From Kineosphaera sp032229625 (GTDB lineage Bacteria; Actinomycetota; Actinomycetes; Actinomycetales; Dermatophilaceae): a DNA stretch of 33,652 nt. A program made the translations under genes and the position numbers. Position 1 is the first letter of the stretch. Each line of letters begins with the position of its first letter. Below are positions 23,892-31,586 of this stretch, piece by piece. The notes beneath the pieces are model-generated. The model had not been told where the DNA came from. It was given only the letters and a program-made list of their open reading frames with translations, and did no database searches. The stretch lies in NCBI GenBank assembly GCA_032229625.1, contig JAVTVZ010000194.1, positions 1-33,652 on the forward strand, read 5' to 3'.

Positions 23892-26141
23892 TCAGGATCG
23901 CCGGTCCTGCGGGGCGTGCGCCCCGGCGACCAGCTCCGTCGCGCCCAGCGCGTCCAGGAGGAAGGCGTGCTCCCAGGCGATCTGCTCCCACGCGTCGTAC
24001 CGGCCGCTGCGGCCGCCGTGGCCCGCGCTCAGCTCGGTGCGCAGCAGGATCGGGCGGGCGCCGACGTCGCCGGTCACGGTCTCGCGCAGCCGGGCGACCC
24101 ACTTCGCGGGCTCGGCGTAGGAGACGCGGGTGTCGTGCAGGCTCGTCGTCGCCAGGATCGCCGGATAGTCCACGGCCCGGATGTTCTCGTACGGCGTGTA
24201 CGACGCCATGAGGTCGTAGACGGCCCGGTCGTGCAGCGGGTCGCCCCATTCCTCCCATTCGATGACGGTCAGGGGCAGCTCGGGGTCCAGGATCGTCGTG
24301 AGCGCGTCGACGAAGGGCACCTGGGCCACCGCGACGGCGAAGAGCTCGGGCGCGAGGTTGAGCGTCGCCCCGACGAGCAGGCCACCGGCCGAGCCGCCCT
24401 CGAGACCGAGCCGGCCCGGCGCGACGACGCCCTCGGCGAGCAGGTGGCGGGCGCAGGCCACGGTGTCGGAGAAGGTGGTGGGCTTGGCGGCCAGCCGGCC
24501 CGCTTCATACCAGCCCCGGCCCAGCTCACCGCCGCCGCGCACGTGCCCGACGGCGAAGACGACCCCGCGGTCGAGCAGCCCGAGCCGCGGCACGGAGAAC
24601 CACGGGTCCATCGACGCCTCGTAGGCCCCGTAGGCGTAGAGGACCCCGGGCGCGGTCCCGTCGCGGGGGGTGTCGGCGCGCGCGACGACGGACAGCGGCA
24701 CGGTCACCCCGTCGGACGCGAGGACCCACTGCCGCTCCTCGACGTAGTCCGCGGGGTCGTAGTCGCCCAGCACCGGCCGGCGCCGCAGGACGCGCGCGCT
24801 GCGGTCGCGCAGGTCGAACTCGGCGATCGTCTCCGGCGTCAGGAAGGACTCGAGCCGGTAGCGCAGCAGCGGGGTGTCCCACTCCCAGTTGTCCCCGAGC
24901 GTCAGCGTGCGCACCGCCTGCTGCGCCGGCACGTCGAAGGGCTCACCGTGCACGGGCCCGTCCCCGACCCGGCGCGGCACCACGCGCAGCGCGGTCTGGC
25001 CGGCGCTGCGCAGGGCGATGACCAGGTGCCCGGCGAACGCCTCGACCCCGACCACCCGCTCGTCGTCGCCGACCGCGAGCCACGGCTCCCACGGCGCCGT
25101 CGGGGTCGGGCGGTCCGGCTCGGAGGTCACCTGCGAGGTCACCTGCGAGGTCTGCGAGGTCTGCGAGGCATCGGTCGCGGCGCCGGCCGCCCATCCCTGC
25201 GGCATCGGCAGCGGCAGCCACGCGAGCTCGAAGTCGGGTCGGCGCGCGTTGTGGGTGACGACGAGCAGGTCACCGGCCGGCTCCACCTCGTACTCCACCC
25301 CCGGGGTGCGCGCCGCGACGAGCCGCAACGGCCCGGTCGGGTCGTCCAGGTCCAGCAGCCGCGCCTCGGTCGTCGTGCGGGAGCCGGCGTGCACGACGAG
25401 CCAGCGGTCGTCGCGCGAGGAGCCCAGGCCCAGCCAGAAGCGCTCGTCGGGCTCGGCGAGCACGAGCACGTCCTGGTGCAGCGGCGTCCCCAGCTCGTGC
25501 CGCCAGATCTCGTGCGGCCGCCACGCCGCGTCCACGCGCGTGTAGAAGAGGTGCGCCCCGTCGCGCGACCAGACGACCCCGTATCCCACCTGCGGCACCT
25601 CCTCGAGCACCGCGCCGGTCTCGATGTCGCGGACCCGCAGGGTGAAGCGCTCGTCGCCGCGCACGTCGACGCCGTAGGCGAGCAGCCGCGAGTCCGGGCT
25701 CACCTCCCACGCCCCCAGGGCGAAGAAGTCGCTGTCGCCGGCCTCGACATTGCCGTCCAGCAGCACCTGCTCCCCGACGGGCGTCTCGTCGGGCCCGATG
25801 ACCGGCGGCGCCTCGTCGGCGGCGGCCGGGGTCCGCGCGCGGACCGCATACTGCTTGCCCTCGATCGTGCGCGAGTAATACCACCAGCCGCGCAGCCGGA
25901 CCGGGACCGAGAGGTCGCTCTCCTGGGTGCGGGCCCGGATCTCGGCGACGAGCCGCTCGCGCAGCGGCGCGAGGTCCGCCGTGACCGCCTCGGCGTAGGC
26001 GTTCTCGGCCGCCAGATGCGCCAGGACCGCCGGGTCGTCCGGGTCCGCGAGCCACGCGTAGGGGTCGCTGACCTCGACGCCGTGGTGCCTGCGCACGTGG
26101 GGATGTTGCTCCGCCGTCGGCGGATTCGCGATCTGCGCCAT
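23892..26141 (-). CDS. ptrB: S9A oligopeptidase (oligopeptidase B / prolyl oligopeptidase type)
   Basis: Serine peptidase that cleaves short peptides, probably cytoplasmic (no signal peptide). The 749-residue protein has an N-terminal beta-propeller (residues about 70-430) and a C-terminal alpha/beta-hydrolase. The triad is visible: Ser584 in EGGSAGG, Asp670 in SLHDTRVSY, His708 in AGHGGRSGR. The opening HPHVRRHHGVEVSDPYAWLADPDDP and YYSRTIEGKQY favour oligopeptidase B (basic-residue specificity) over prolyl oligopeptidase. It is about 60 residues longer than E. coli PtrB, partly through a Thr/Ser/Gln repeat loop. The ATG has no ribosome binding site; TAGGCT ends exactly 7 nt upstream, so it is probably leaderless and transcribed alone. 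Confidence 0.92.
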   Translation of the reverse strand: MAQIANPPTAEQHPHVRRHHGVEVSDPYAWLADPDDPAVLAHLAAENAYAEAVTADLAPLRERLVAEIRARTQESDLSVPVRLRGWWYYSRTIEGKQYAVRARTPAAADEAPPVIGPDETPVGEQVLLDGNVEAGDSDFFALGAWEVSPDSRLLAYGVDVRGDERFTLRVRDIETGAVLEEVPQVGYGVVWSRDGAHLFYTRVDAAWRPHEIWRHELGTPLHQDVLVLAEPDERFWLGLGSSRDDRWLVVHAGSRTTTEARLLDLDDPTGPLRLVAARTPGVEYEVEPAGDLLVVTHNARRPDFELAWLPLPMPQGWAAGAATDASQTSQTSQVTSQVTSEPDRPTPTAPWEPWLAVGDDERVVGVEAFAGHLVIALRSAGQTALRVVPRRVGDGPVHGEPFDVPAQQAVRTLTLGDNWEWDTPLLRYRLESFLTPETIAEFDLRDRSARVLRRRPVLGDYDPADYVEERQWVLASDGVTVPLSVVARADTPRDGTAPGVLYAYGAYEASMDPWFSVPRLGLLDRGVVFAVGHVRGGGELGRGWYEAGRLAAKPTTFSDTVACARHLLAEGVVAPGRLGLEGGSAGGLLVGATLNLAPELFAVAVAQVPFVDALTTILDPELPLTVIEWEEWGDPLHDRAVYDLMASYTPYENIRAVDYPAILATTSLHDTRVSYAEPAKWVARLRETVTGDVGARPILLRTELSAGHGGRSGRYDAWEQIAWEHAFLLDALGATELVAGAHAPQDRRS
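25123..25168. repeat. 12- and 9-bp tandem repeats within ptrB
   Basis: Two 12-bp units (GAGGTCACCTGC), then two 9-bp units (GAGGTCTGC) and a partial one. They encode a Thr-Ser-Gln-(Val) repeat in a propeller loop. Both unit lengths are multiples of three, so copy-number change would keep the frame. Confidence 0.85.
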
Positions 26142-26148
26142 GACCGGG

Positions 26149-26154
26149 AGCCTA
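26149..26154 (-). promoter_or_regulatory. -10 box of a probable leaderless ptrB promoter
   Basis: Minus-strand TAGGCT, then 7 nt (CCCGGTC), then the ATG of ptrB. Same spacing as at hisD and the chitosanase gene. Confidence 0.55.
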
Positions 26155-26233
26155 CGTCGCCGCAGCGGCCCGGACCCTCGACCCGGGAGCCGCACAGAAC
26201 CCCCGGCAGTCCCCGGGAGGCACCGGGAACTTG

Positions 26234-26263
26234 TTGGACGGTCGACCAAAATACGAGTAGGGT
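26234..26263 (+). promoter_or_regulatory. Candidate promoter of the exopolysaccharide genes, with overlapping palindrome
   Basis: -35 TTGGAC (26234-26239), 18-nt spacer, -10 TAGGGT (26258-26263). An imperfect 16-bp palindrome (TTGG-CG--CG-CCAA, 26234-26249) covers the -35 and may bind a repressor. The transcript would have an untranslated leader of about 270 nt. A promoter closer to the gene cannot be excluded. Confidence 0.5.
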
Positions 26264-26309
26264 CGTGTGCGGGTCGCCACAGAGGGGCTCCCCCGGGGCA
26301 CGTCGAGCC

Positions 26310-26357
26310 GTGATCGCCACCGCGATCGCCACCGTGATCGCCACAGCGATCGTCGGC
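26310..26357. repeat. Four 12-bp tandem repeats in the exopolysaccharide-gene leader
   Basis: Four consecutive 12-bp units of the form G(T/C)GATCGCCAC(C/A), the last one degenerate. They lie in the 5' leader of the deacetylase/glycosyltransferase gene. No coding role seen. Confidence 0.8.
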
Positions 26358-26366
26358 TCGTGGGAC

Positions 26367-26399
26367 GTCGCCGACCGGGCGGAGGAAGGGTTCGGCGAC
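26367..26399 (+). promoter_or_regulatory. Leader hairpin with purine-rich loop
   Basis: A perfect 8-bp stem (GTCGCCGA / TCGGCGAC) with a 17-nt loop containing GGAGGAAGGG. It lies about 145 nt before the start of the deacetylase/glycosyltransferase gene. The long structured leader could carry a regulatory RNA, but I do not recognise a known riboswitch. Confidence 0.4.
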
Positions 26400-26499
26400 C
26401 GGCGGGGAGTGCCGTTTCCTGGTGCCGAATGCCCCGCGTCATCTGTCCGGCCGCCGACGTCCGGACCCGCGGGGGACCTGTACGACGGCCTCCGCGCGC

Positions 26500-26518
26500 G
26501 TGAATTGCAGACATTCAC
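26500..26518. promoter_or_regulatory. 19-bp palindrome upstream of the deacetylase/glycosyltransferase gene
   Basis: Perfect arms GTGAAT and ATTCAC separated by 7 nt, in a small AT-richer island, 24 bp before the ATG. The size and symmetry suit a dimeric transcription factor. It could instead fold in RNA near the ribosome binding site. Confidence 0.45.
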
Positions 26519-26542
26519 TTCTTGCGGACGTGGGGGACATCC

Positions 26543-28957
26543 ATGCACAGCCAGAACCAGTCGTCGAGGTCGTCGGGGCAGGCACCCGACACACCGGCGG
26601 CGTCGCCGCACGGCGGCACCGCGATCTTCTTCGACCCGACCGGCAAGCGGCGGCGCCTCGCGCGCACCGTCACGCTCCTCGTGGTCATCCTCACCTTCGT
26701 CGGCCTCGGTGGCTACGCGGCGAACGCCTACCGCTCACCGGAGCAGTCGACGCTGCCGCTCGGCCCTCAGATCAGTAAGAACGCCGCCGGCGAGCACGCG
26801 CCCGTCGTCGGCACCGGCCCGCTCGAGCGGGTGCTGCGCGTCGACCGGACGGCCGGCCTCGCCGGGGTCGACCCCTTCTCGGGGGTGCAGCTCGCGAAGT
26901 TCACCGGCGCCGAGGGCGCGGAGATCGGCTCGGCGCCCTACGTCATCCAGCGCTACGGCTACGCCCAGGGCACGAGCCACACGATCTCGCTGACCTTCGA
27001 CGACGGCCCCGACCCGCAGGTCACCCCCGCGCTGCTGGACGTGCTGGGCCGCGAGCACGTGCCCGCGACCTTCTTCCTCCTCGGCCGCGGCATCGTCGCC
27101 GACCCCGCCCTCGTGCGCCGCATGGCGGCCGAGGGGCACAGCCTGGGCATCCACACGATGACCCACCCCGACCTCAACGAGTCCCCCGCGTGGCGCGAGC
27201 ACGTCGAGCTCGTCGCCACCGACCGGATCCTGCGCGACGTCACCGGCCGCGCCTCCGGCATCTGGCGGATGCCCTACACCTCCCCCGACGAGGCGCTCGA
27301 ACAGGAGTCGATCGAGCCGTTCCTGCGGGCCCAGCGGATGGGCTTCACGCACGCGACCTACGACTTCGACACCCTCGACTGGGAGCACGACGCCAACCCG
27401 ACGGGGCGAAGCACCGACATCCCGCTGCCCGACCTGAGCTCGGGGGGCAACGTCACGATGCTGCTGCACGACGCCGGCGGCCCGAACCGGATGCGCACCG
27501 TCGAATACGTCCAGCGGCTCATCCCCTACGCCCGGGCCCACGGCTACACGTTCCAGACGATGCCGCAGGTCAACCCGAGCATCGCCCAGGCGAACGCGCC
27601 CGTGACGCCCAGCCCGGCGGACCGCGCGACGACCCTGGTCGCCGGCGCCGCGTTCAACTGGCCGAACGTCGTCATGACGGTCCTCTTCGGCCTGGCCGTC
27701 GTCCTCATGATCATCCTCGGCCTGCTCAACGCCGGGCTGGCCCTGTGGCGCCACCGGCGCCGGCGCGCCATCGCCTGGCCGTCGCCCTCGCAGGTGCGCC
27801 TGTCGACCTCGGTCGTCCTCGCGGCCTACAACGAGGAGCGGGTCATCGGGCGCACCATCCGCACCGTGCTCGCCTCCGACTACCCGATCGCCGAGATCGT
27901 CGTCGTCGACGACGGATCGAGCGACGACACCTCGGCCGTCGTGCAGGAGCTGGCCGCCGACGATCACCGAGTGCGGCTCATCCGGCAGGCCAACACCGGC
28001 AAGGCCGGCGCCCTCAACCACGGGGTGGCCGCCGCGGTCGGCGAGATCGTCGTGACGCTCGACGCGGACACGATCATCACGCCGACGACGATCGGCCGGC
28101 TCGTGCGGCACTTCGCCGTCGAGGGCGGGGAACGCCTCGGCGCCGTCGCCGGTGTCGTGCGCGTCGGCAACCGCGGCCGCAACCTGCTCACCCGCTGGCA
28201 GGCGCTGGAGTACATCACCCAGATCGGCCTCGACCGGGCCGCGCAGGACGCCCTCGGTGGCATCTCGATCATCCCGGGCGCGTGCGCCGCGTGGCGCACC
28301 GAGGCGATCCTCGCCGCCGGGGGCTACTCGACCGCCACCCTGGCCGAGGACTGCGACCTCGCGCTGAGCCTGCACCGCGCCGGATGGCGGGTCACCCAGG
28401 ACGACGAGGCCGTCGCCTACACCGAGGCCCCGGAGACCGTCGACGACCTGCTCAAGCAGCGCGAGCGGTGGACCTACGGCACCCTGCAGGCGGTCTTCAA
28501 GAACCGCGACATGCTGTTCAGCCGTCGGCACCCGGCCCTGGGGTGGTATGTCCTGCCCAACTACATCCTCTCCATCCTCATCCCCTTGATCTTCCTGCCG
28601 TTCGTGCTCGTCATGGGCCTGCTCGTGCTCGAGCACGACGGGCCGGCGATGCTCCTGACCTACTTCGGGGTCTTCCTGCTCGCCCAGATCGGGCTCGCGG
28701 CCGTCGCGATCGCGCTCATGCGCGAGCGCTGGCACCACCTGCTCATGGTCCCGATCTACCGGGTCGTCTTCGAGCCGCTGCGCGCCTACCTGCTCTACAC
28801 CTGCGTGGCCCGCGCCGTGCAGGGACGCCTCATGGGCTGGAACAAGCTCGACCGGTCCGGCTCCATGGACGACCACGCCGACGTCGCGGCGCCGGCGCCG
28901 AGCGCCGCAGCCGCCACCGACCACGACAGCACCGACCGGGCAGGGGCTCGCTCATGA
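26543..28957 (+). CDS. Bifunctional polysaccharide deacetylase / family 2 glycosyltransferase (MatB-like)
   Basis: Predicted to polymerise and partly de-N-acetylate an N-acetylglucosamine polymer at the membrane. Order in 804 residues: cytosolic tail; TM helix about 42-63; extracellular NodB deacetylase domain with TFDDGPD (151-157), HTMTH (204-208, metal His), WRMPY (241-245), DTLDW (276-280) and LLHD (307-310); TM about 376-402; cytosolic GT2 domain with VDDGSS (455-460), DADT (507-510), ED at 602-603 (general base) and QRERW (639-643); TMs about 671-697 and 701-725. The topology puts the deacetylase outside and the synthase inside. Streptomyces MatB, linked to PNAG-type polymer and hyphal aggregation, has the same fusion. 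ATG at 26543 with GGGGGA 5 nt upstream. The end overlaps the next gene (ATGA). The fusion and motifs are seen; polymer linkage is not. Confidence 0.92.
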   Translation: MHSQNQSSRSSGQAPDTPAASPHGGTAIFFDPTGKRRRLARTVTLLVVILTFVGLGGYAANAYRSPEQSTLPLGPQISKNAAGEHAPVVGTGPLERVLRVDRTAGLAGVDPFSGVQLAKFTGAEGAEIGSAPYVIQRYGYAQGTSHTISLTFDDGPDPQVTPALLDVLGREHVPATFFLLGRGIVADPALVRRMAAEGHSLGIHTMTHPDLNESPAWREHVELVATDRILRDVTGRASGIWRMPYTSPDEALEQESIEPFLRAQRMGFTHATYDFDTLDWEHDANPTGRSTDIPLPDLSSGGNVTMLLHDAGGPNRMRTVEYVQRLIPYARAHGYTFQTMPQVNPSIAQANAPVTPSPADRATTLVAGAAFNWPNVVMTVLFGLAVVLMIILGLLNAGLALWRHRRRRAIAWPSPSQVRLSTSVVLAAYNEERVIGRTIRTVLASDYPIAEIVVVDDGSSDDTSAVVQELAADDHRVRLIRQANTGKAGALNHGVAAAVGEIVVTLDADTIITPTTIGRLVRHFAVEGGERLGAVAGVVRVGNRGRNLLTRWQALEYITQIGLDRAAQDALGGISIIPGACAAWRTEAILAAGGYSTATLAEDCDLALSLHRAGWRVTQDDEAVAYTEAPETVDDLLKQRERWTYGTLQAVFKNRDMLFSRRHPALGWYVLPNYILSILIPLIFLPFVLVMGLLVLEHDGPAMLLTYFGVFLLAQIGLAAVAIALMRERWHHLLMVPIYRVVFEPLRAYLLYTCVARAVQGRLMGWNKLDRSGSMDDHADVAAPAPSAAAATDHDSTDRAGARS

Positions 28958-30514
28958 CGATGATCCAGGACAGCTCGACCTCGACCGGTCGCCCGGTGAT
29001 CGCGGGCACGCCGGAGGCGATCCCGGCCATCGACGCGCGGTCCGCCGACGCGCGGTCCGCCGACGCGGGCTCGGCCGCCCCGCGACCGGGGCGCGACCGC
29101 TACATCGACAGCCTGCGGGCCCTGGCGCTCGTGCGCGTCGTCACCTACCACCTCTTCGGGTGGGCGTGGCTGACCGTCGTCTTCCCCTCGATGGGCATCA
29201 TGTTCGCCCTCGCCGGGTCGCTCGTCGCGGCCTCGCTGGACCGCGAGCAGCGGCACTACGGCCACGTGCTGCTCAAGCGGCTGCGCCGGCTCCTGCCGCC
29301 CTTCTGGGCGTTCGGCCTCGTCATGGTGCCGCTCATGCTCGTCTACGGCTGGAGCGTGCAGACCGACTCCGCCACACCCCTGACCTGGTCCTCCGCGCTG
29401 CTGTGGCTCGTGCCCTTCGCGACGCCGCCGGCGAGCAGCTGGGGCGTGGAGATGGTGGTGCCGCTGTGGTACATCAGCACCTACCTGTGGCTCATGCTGC
29501 TTTCGCCCGCGCTGCTGTGGCTGTTCCGCCGCTGGCCCACGCGGATGATGGCCCTGCCGCTGATCTTCGTGGCGATGACCGCCGCGGGCCTGATCGAGAT
29601 GGAGGGCGCCGGCGGCGACATGGTGCTCTATGTCGCGACCTACCTGGCCTGCTGGCTGCTCGGCTTCGCCCACCACGACGGCATGCTCAGGCGTCTCCCG
29701 CTGAGCAAGGTCGCCGCGGCCGCCGTCGTCCTCGCCGGCCTCGGCATCTGGTATGCCGTGAGCCACCCGGACCCCGACAGCGGCGTCAACCTCTCCGACA
29801 TCCCGCTGGCGACCGCGCTCTTCAGCGTCGGGGTCGTGCTGCTGCTCCTGCGGCTCTACCTCGACTTCTCGTGGATGGCCAAGGTGCCGGTGCTCGACGG
29901 CCTCGTCGCCGCCATCAACCGGCGCGCCATGACGATCTACCTGTGGGGCAACACGGCGATCGCGCTCGCGCTCTACCTGCTCGACGCGATCCCGATGACC
30001 CAGCAGTTCACCGACGACCAGACGCCGGAGCCCGTGAAGGCCGGACTCGTGATCTTCGCGGCCGTGTGGCTCGTCGTCGGCGCGTTCGTGCTGCTCTTCG
30101 GCTGGGTCGAGGACGTCGCGGCCCGGCGTCGCCCGCAGCTGCTGCCCCGCCGCCCCCGGCGCTCGCGGGCGGCCTCGGCGGCGGGTGTCGCAGGGAGCTC
30201 GGCGGCGGGTGCCGCGGTGAGCTCGGCNNNNNNNNNNNNNNNNNNNNNNNNNNNNNNNNNNNNNNNNNNNNNNNNNNNNNNNNNNNNNNNNNNNNNNNNN
30301 NNNNNNNNNNNNNNNNNNNNNNNNNNNGAGCTCGGCGGCGGGTGCCGCGGTGAGCTCGGCGGCGGGTGCCGCGGTGAGCTCGGCGGCGGGTGTGGCAGCG
30401 GGCTCGGCGGCCGAGTCGGGCGCTGCCGCTGCGGCGCCGTCGCCGGCTGCTGCGGCCGGCGCGGACGACGTGGCCTATCGTGCCCCGCGTGAGCGAGATT
30501 CCGAGCGGGCCTGA
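28954..30514 (+). CDS. Acyltransferase-3 family membrane protein (interrupted by gap)
   Basis: Multi-span acyltransferase of the OafA/IcaC superfamily, probably O-acylating or helping export the polymer made by the upstream protein. A polar N terminus (with a 5-residue repeat DARSA) precedes RYIDSLRALALVRVVTYHLF, where His66 fits the conserved catalytic His. About 10 hydrophobic helices follow to around residue 390. The C-terminal tail is Ala/Ser/Gly-rich, built from an 8-residue repeat (SSAAGAAV) encoded by a 24-bp DNA repeat, and contains the 100-N gap. Frames on the two sides match only if the true gap differs from 100 (15 plus multiples of 24 fits the repeat). On that reading the stop is TGA at 30512-30514, overlapping the chitosanase start by 26 nt. 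Translation is coupled to the upstream gene by ATGA. Confidence 0.85.
29032..29076. repeat. 15-bp tandem repeat near the acyltransferase 5' end
   Basis: Two perfect 15-bp units (GACGCGCGGTCCGCC, 29032-29046 and 29047-29061) and one diverged unit. They encode DARSA-DARSA-DAGSA before the first membrane helix. The unit is in frame. Confidence 0.85.
30195..30413. repeat. 24-bp tandem repeat array interrupted by the second assembly gap
   Basis: A 24-bp unit starting GAGCTCGGCGGCGGGTGCCG occurs complete at 30195-30218, partly at 30219-30227, and again after the N block at 30328-30351, 30352-30375 and in variant form at 30376-30399. The gap evidently fell inside the array, so the real copy number is unknown. 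The unit encodes SSAAGAAV in the acyltransferase frame. Confidence 0.9.
30228..30327. other. Scaffold gap (100 N) inside the 24-bp repeat array
   Basis: Placeholder-length N block flanked on both sides by the same 24-bp repeat, so the cause is probably repeat collapse. The reading frame changes across it if 100 nt is taken literally. Confidence 0.95.
30476..30481 (+). promoter_or_regulatory. -10 box of a probable leaderless chitosanase promoter
   Basis: TATCGT, then 7 nt (GCCCCGC), then the GTG at 30489. It lies inside the end of the acyltransferase coding sequence. Same spacing as at hisD and ptrB. Confidence 0.5.
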
Positions 30515-31562
30515 CACGGCGCGCACTCCGGCGGCCCGGCGGCCGTCACGACGCTCCCGGCGACGCACCCTCGTCGTCGGGAGCGTCGTCGCGTGCCTGG
30601 CCGCCCTCGCGCTGATCCTGGCGATCACGCGGCCCTGGGCCCCGGCCCCGACGCCGACCTCGCCGTCACCGCGCGCGACCCCGGTGCGCTGCGTCACCGC
30701 CATCGCGTCCGCTACGCCGGCCTCCACGGCCACCGACTCGGCCACTGCCTCCGGCTCGGCCACTGCCTCCGGCTCGGCCACCGGCACTGCCTCCGGCTCG
30801 GCCACCGGCACTGCCTCCGGCTCGGGGCTGACGGATCCCGCGACGCTCGAGATCGCCCGCGAGCTGATCTCCTCGGCGGAGAATTCGACGCTGGACTGGC
30901 AGGCGCAATACGGCTACCTCGAATACGACGTCGAGGGCAACGAGGAGGAGAACCGCGGCTACACCGGCGGCATCGTCGGCTTCACCTCCAAGACCCACGA
31001 CATGCTCCAGCTCGTCGAGCGGTATGCGGCGGCCTCGCCGCAGAGCCCCCTCGCGGGGTATGTCGAGGCGCTGCGCGCGGTCGACGGCACCTCGTCCCGG
31101 GCCGGGCTCGGCGACGGTTTCGTCGCGGCGTGGCAGACCGCCGCGACCGACCCGGCCTTCGAGCAGGCTCAGCGTGAGCTGGCCGACGAGCTGTACGTGC
31201 GGCCCGGAGTCGAGGCGGCCCGCGCCGACGGGCTCGGCGCACTGGGACAGTTCGTCTACGTCGACGCGCTCGTCATGCACGGCCCCGGCGAGGGTCCGAC
31301 GTCGTTCGGCGGGATCCGCAGCGAGGTCCTGGGCTCGACGAGCCCACCGGCCCGCGGGGGCGATGAGACCGCCTACCTCCTGGCGTTCCTGGACCGGCGG
31401 GCCTGGGCGATGGAGCAGGAGCAGGGTCACCAGGACACCTCACGCGTCGCGGCGCAGCGCTCGTTCGTCGAGGCGGGCAACCTCACCCTGACGCCGCCGC
31501 TGACGTGGACCGTCTACGGCGACCGCTACTCGATCCTCCCGCCCGGGCAGAGCTGCCCCTGA
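30489..31562 (+). CDS. csn: GH46 chitosanase, membrane-anchored or secreted
   Basis: Endo-hydrolase of beta-1,4 glucosamine polymers (chitosan). The 357-residue protein has a basic N terminus, a hydrophobic segment (about 28-47; signal anchor or signal peptide), a Pro/Ser/Thr stretch, an Ala/Thr/Gly/Ser repeat linker (about 84-113) and the GH46 domain (about 114-357). The domain aligns from memory with Streptomyces N174 chitosanase: SSAENS with the catalytic acid Glu131, LDWQAQYGYLE, NRGYTGGIVGF, ADGLGALGQFVYVDALVMHGPG, PTSFGGIR, GGDETAYLLAFLD and LTPPLTWTVYGD. The loop carrying the general base is about five residues longer than in N174, with Glu154 where N174 has Asp40. GTG at 30489: no ribosome binding site, but a -10-like TATCGT 7 nt upstream. 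It probably trims or releases the polymer made by the preceding genes. Confidence 0.92.
   Translation: MSEIPSGPDTARTPAARRPSRRSRRRTLVVGSVVACLAALALILAITRPWAPAPTPTSPSPRATPVRCVTAIASATPASTATDSATASGSATASGSATGTASGSATGTASGSGLTDPATLEIARELISSAENSTLDWQAQYGYLEYDVEGNEEENRGYTGGIVGFTSKTHDMLQLVERYAAASPQSPLAGYVEALRAVDGTSSRAGLGDGFVAAWQTAATDPAFEQAQRELADELYVRPGVEAARADGLGALGQFVYVDALVMHGPGEGPTSFGGIRSEVLGSTSPPARGGDETAYLLAFLDRRAWAMEQEQGHQDTSRVAAQRSFVEAGNLTLTPPLTWTVYGDRYSILPPGQSCP
30742..30825. repeat. 18- and 24-bp tandem repeats encoding the chitosanase linker
   Basis: Two 18-bp units (CCACTGCCTCCGGCTCGG) followed by two 24-bp units, which are the same with CCGGCA inserted. They encode SATASG and SATGTASG. In-frame linker expansion. 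Confidence 0.9.
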
Positions 31563-31586
31563 GCCGGGCGGGCTCGCAGCGGCTCT

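Noticed and set aside
26264..26542. Cyclic-di-AMP or cyclic-di-GMP riboswitch in the exopolysaccharide leader
   Set aside because: I looked for the conserved cores of these classes and could not match them; only unnamed hairpins and palindromes are supported.
26522..26542. Upstream TTG start for the deacetylase/glycosyltransferase gene
   Set aside because: Adds seven residues, leaves no ribosome binding site, and the ATG at 26543 has GGGGGA at suitable distance.
22377..26993. Very long plus-strand open frame opposite hisD and ptrB
   Set aside because: Antisense to two clearly identified genes; Arg/Gly/Asp-rich composition typical of spurious frames in DNA of this GC content; runs over the N-terminal part of the real deacetylase gene.
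26735..28924. 729-codon minus-strand frame opposite the deacetylase/glycosyltransferase gene
   Set aside because: Shadow of a gene with all catalytic motifs in the plus frame.
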